The position numbers were made by a program, and so were the translations under genes. From NCBI GenBank assembly GCA_016873845.1, contig VGVX01000009.1:1-54113 (forward strand): DNA of 54,113 nucleotides, given 5' to 3'. Origin of the DNA: Ignavibacteria bacterium. GTDB taxonomy: Bacteria; Bacteroidota; Ignavibacteria; Ch128b. Each line of letters opens with the position of its first letter. The stretch's first letter is position 1. The notes beneath the pieces were generated by a model, which saw only the letters and a program-made list of their open reading frames with translations, was not told where the DNA came from and did no database searches. Below are positions 53,288 through 54,113 of this stretch, one piece after another.

Positions 53288-53748
53288 TATTTCAAAACCA
53301 TAAAGTGAGAAATGACATTACTTAATTCGTTTGATTTATCTATCGCTTGAAAATCAAATCGATACTTTCCTTTGGTAGTACCTGGAGGGAGAATAATAAT
53401 CCGAGAATATGTTCCATCACCTTTTACTAGATCACCATTCGCAACAATGTTCCCGTCGTCAAACATCTGGAAGGGATTGCTTGATGATGGAGAACCATCA
53501 GGCCTGAATGTGTTAAAGTATACAGATGTTAGTTCATTAACACCATCTGCATCCGAAGCATCTACACTAAGTGAGATTTTTAAGGTGTCAGCAAGAGGTA
53601 CGATTAACGTATCAGGCGCTTGAACGTTCTTTACAACAGGCGGAACATTTTGAGCTGGATCGAAGATTGAAGAGTATTCCTTCTCGCACGATTGAATAAA
53701 GATTGAACAGAAAACTACTGCAGCTACTATGTTTTTTATATTATTCAC
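53287..53748 (-). CDS. Lipoprotein of unknown function (Ig-like)
   Basis: 153 residues. The lipobox-like 'FIQSCEKE' (acylation at Cys21) follows a hydrophobic signal. The body is strand-rich, with 'LSVDASDADGVNELTSV' and 'GKYRFDFQAIDKSNELSN', like an immunoglobulin-like fold. It begins 4 nt after the S2P gene and overlaps the sorting-domain gene by 1 nt. It probably belongs to the surface export run that follows. Confidence 0.78.
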   Translation of the reverse strand: MNNIKNIVAAVVFCSIFIQSCEKEYSSIFDPAQNVPPVVKNVQAPDTLIVPLADTLKISLSVDASDADGVNELTSVYFNTFRPDGSPSSSNPFQMFDDGNIVANGDLVKGDGTYSRIIILPPGTTKGKYRFDFQAIDKSNELSNVISHFMVLK

Positions 53749-53752
53749 TTAC

Positions 53753-54113
53753 TTACCAAAATTTAATGTAAAAAGGAACTGGGGTAAAAGATATTATAAA
53801 GATAATGATAGCAAAGTAACCAATCAATTTTCTTTTTTTATCGAGTCCAACTGGATCATAAATTTCTGGATGATAAAGTTTTATCAAGAAGCGTAAAATC
53901 AATGCCCAAAATACCCATCCGCTCCAACCTATTGGAAAATTTAGGTTAAAAAACTCCGAAACAAATCCTGAAATTCCAAGAATCATTAGTAATGCAAATG
54001 TTACATCGGCAACTTTGCGGTGAAGATTAGTACCGAACATAGAATAAAATATATGCCCGCCATCGAGCTGTCCCACCGGGATTAAATTCATTGCTGTAAC
54101 AAACAATCCAAAA
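53753..54113 (-). CDS. Site-2 protease-type (M50) membrane metallopeptidase, C-terminal part
   Basis: The frame runs off the right edge; about 120 residues are seen. 'AMNLIPVGQLDGGHIFYS' carries the second zinc-ligand motif (NxxPxxxLDG) of the M50 family, and the rest shows membrane helices ending in 'SFTPVPFYIKFW'. These enzymes cut transmembrane proteins within the membrane, for instance anti-sigma factors, or process membrane proteins. The N-terminal HExxH motif lies outside the window. It is followed 4 nt later by the lipoprotein gene, so it heads or joins the leftward run. Confidence 0.85.
   Translation of the reverse strand, partial: FGLFVTAMNLIPVGQLDGGHIFYSMFGTNLHRKVADVTFALLMILGISGFVSEFFNLNFPIGWSGWVFWALILRFLIKLYHPEIYDPVGLDKKRKLIGYFAIIIFIISFTPVPFYIKFW

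Noticed and set aside
1-54113. CRISPR arrays, insertion sequences, prophage genes
   Set aside because: No regular direct repeats with spacers, no transposase or integrase and no phage structural genes were seen on either strand.

Overview
The window is AT-rich bacterial chromosome, densely packed, with many 1-26 nt overlaps between genes. It looks like a member of the Bacteroidota/Chlorobiota (FCB) group, most probably an Ignavibacteria-like anaerobe. The evidence is: secreted proteins ending in a 'YPNPFNP...' type IX-secretion (T9SS) style C-terminal domain, PorV/UPF0164-like outer membrane proteins, a 2-oxoacid:ferredoxin oxidoreductase, a fused E1 2-oxoacid dehydrogenase, few Shine-Dalgarno sites and one Bacteroidota-style promoter (TTG-N17-TAnnTTTG). 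Taxonomy is inferred from gene content only. No CRISPR array, insertion sequence or prophage was seen.

Layout. (1) 1-4420, minus: acyl-CoA dehydrogenase, guaB, an M24 aminopeptidase and the start of a glycosyltransferase cut by the window edge. (2) 4609-6629, plus: tRNA-Leu, trigger factor (with an unusual His-rich loop) and clpP. (3) 6631-12621, minus: prmC, dtd, a metalloenzyme-superfamily protein, comEC, a membrane protein and an ECF-type sigma factor, all overlapping or nearly so. (4) 12668-19324, plus: three family-9 glycosyltransferases, an outer-membrane-like protein, a homocysteine-methyltransferase-family protein, ispE and an amidase lipoprotein. (5) 19346-26539, minus: the most interesting part, a tightly coupled operon of a PqqD-like protein, an ATP-grasp ligase, a PLP-dependent decarboxylase, a urea transporter fused to an M23 peptidase, a TPR protein, an outer-membrane protein and an S66 (LD-carboxypeptidase) protein. 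It lies directly downstream of three tRNA genes (Arg, His, Glu). (6) 27010-29548: a response regulator and a large secreted protein with a sorting domain.

(7) 29625-40653, minus: an 11-kb central-carbon/lipoate block: lpd, lipB, fused E1, E2, lipA and the four-subunit ferredoxin oxidoreductase. Two toxin-antitoxin-like pairs (MNT/HEPN and TumA/TumE-like) are inserted in it. (8) 40899-43069: a decayed beta-propeller secreted-protein pseudogene with three in-frame stops and one frameshift. (9) 43368-54113: envelope polysaccharide and export genes: UXS-type epimerase, thioredoxin-like protein, glycosyltransferases, flippase and a FemAB-like protein, with two PorV-like proteins, a sorting-domain protein, a lipoprotein and an S2P-type membrane protease in one run of coupled genes.

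How they fit: blocks 4, 8 and 9 serve the cell envelope, and block 7 makes and uses lipoate for 2-oxoacid oxidation. Block 5 combines peptide-ligase, decarboxylase, transport and murein-peptidase functions in one transcript, which suggests synthesis, export or recycling of a small peptide or amine linked to the cell wall. That function is inferred and I know of no described system with exactly this set.
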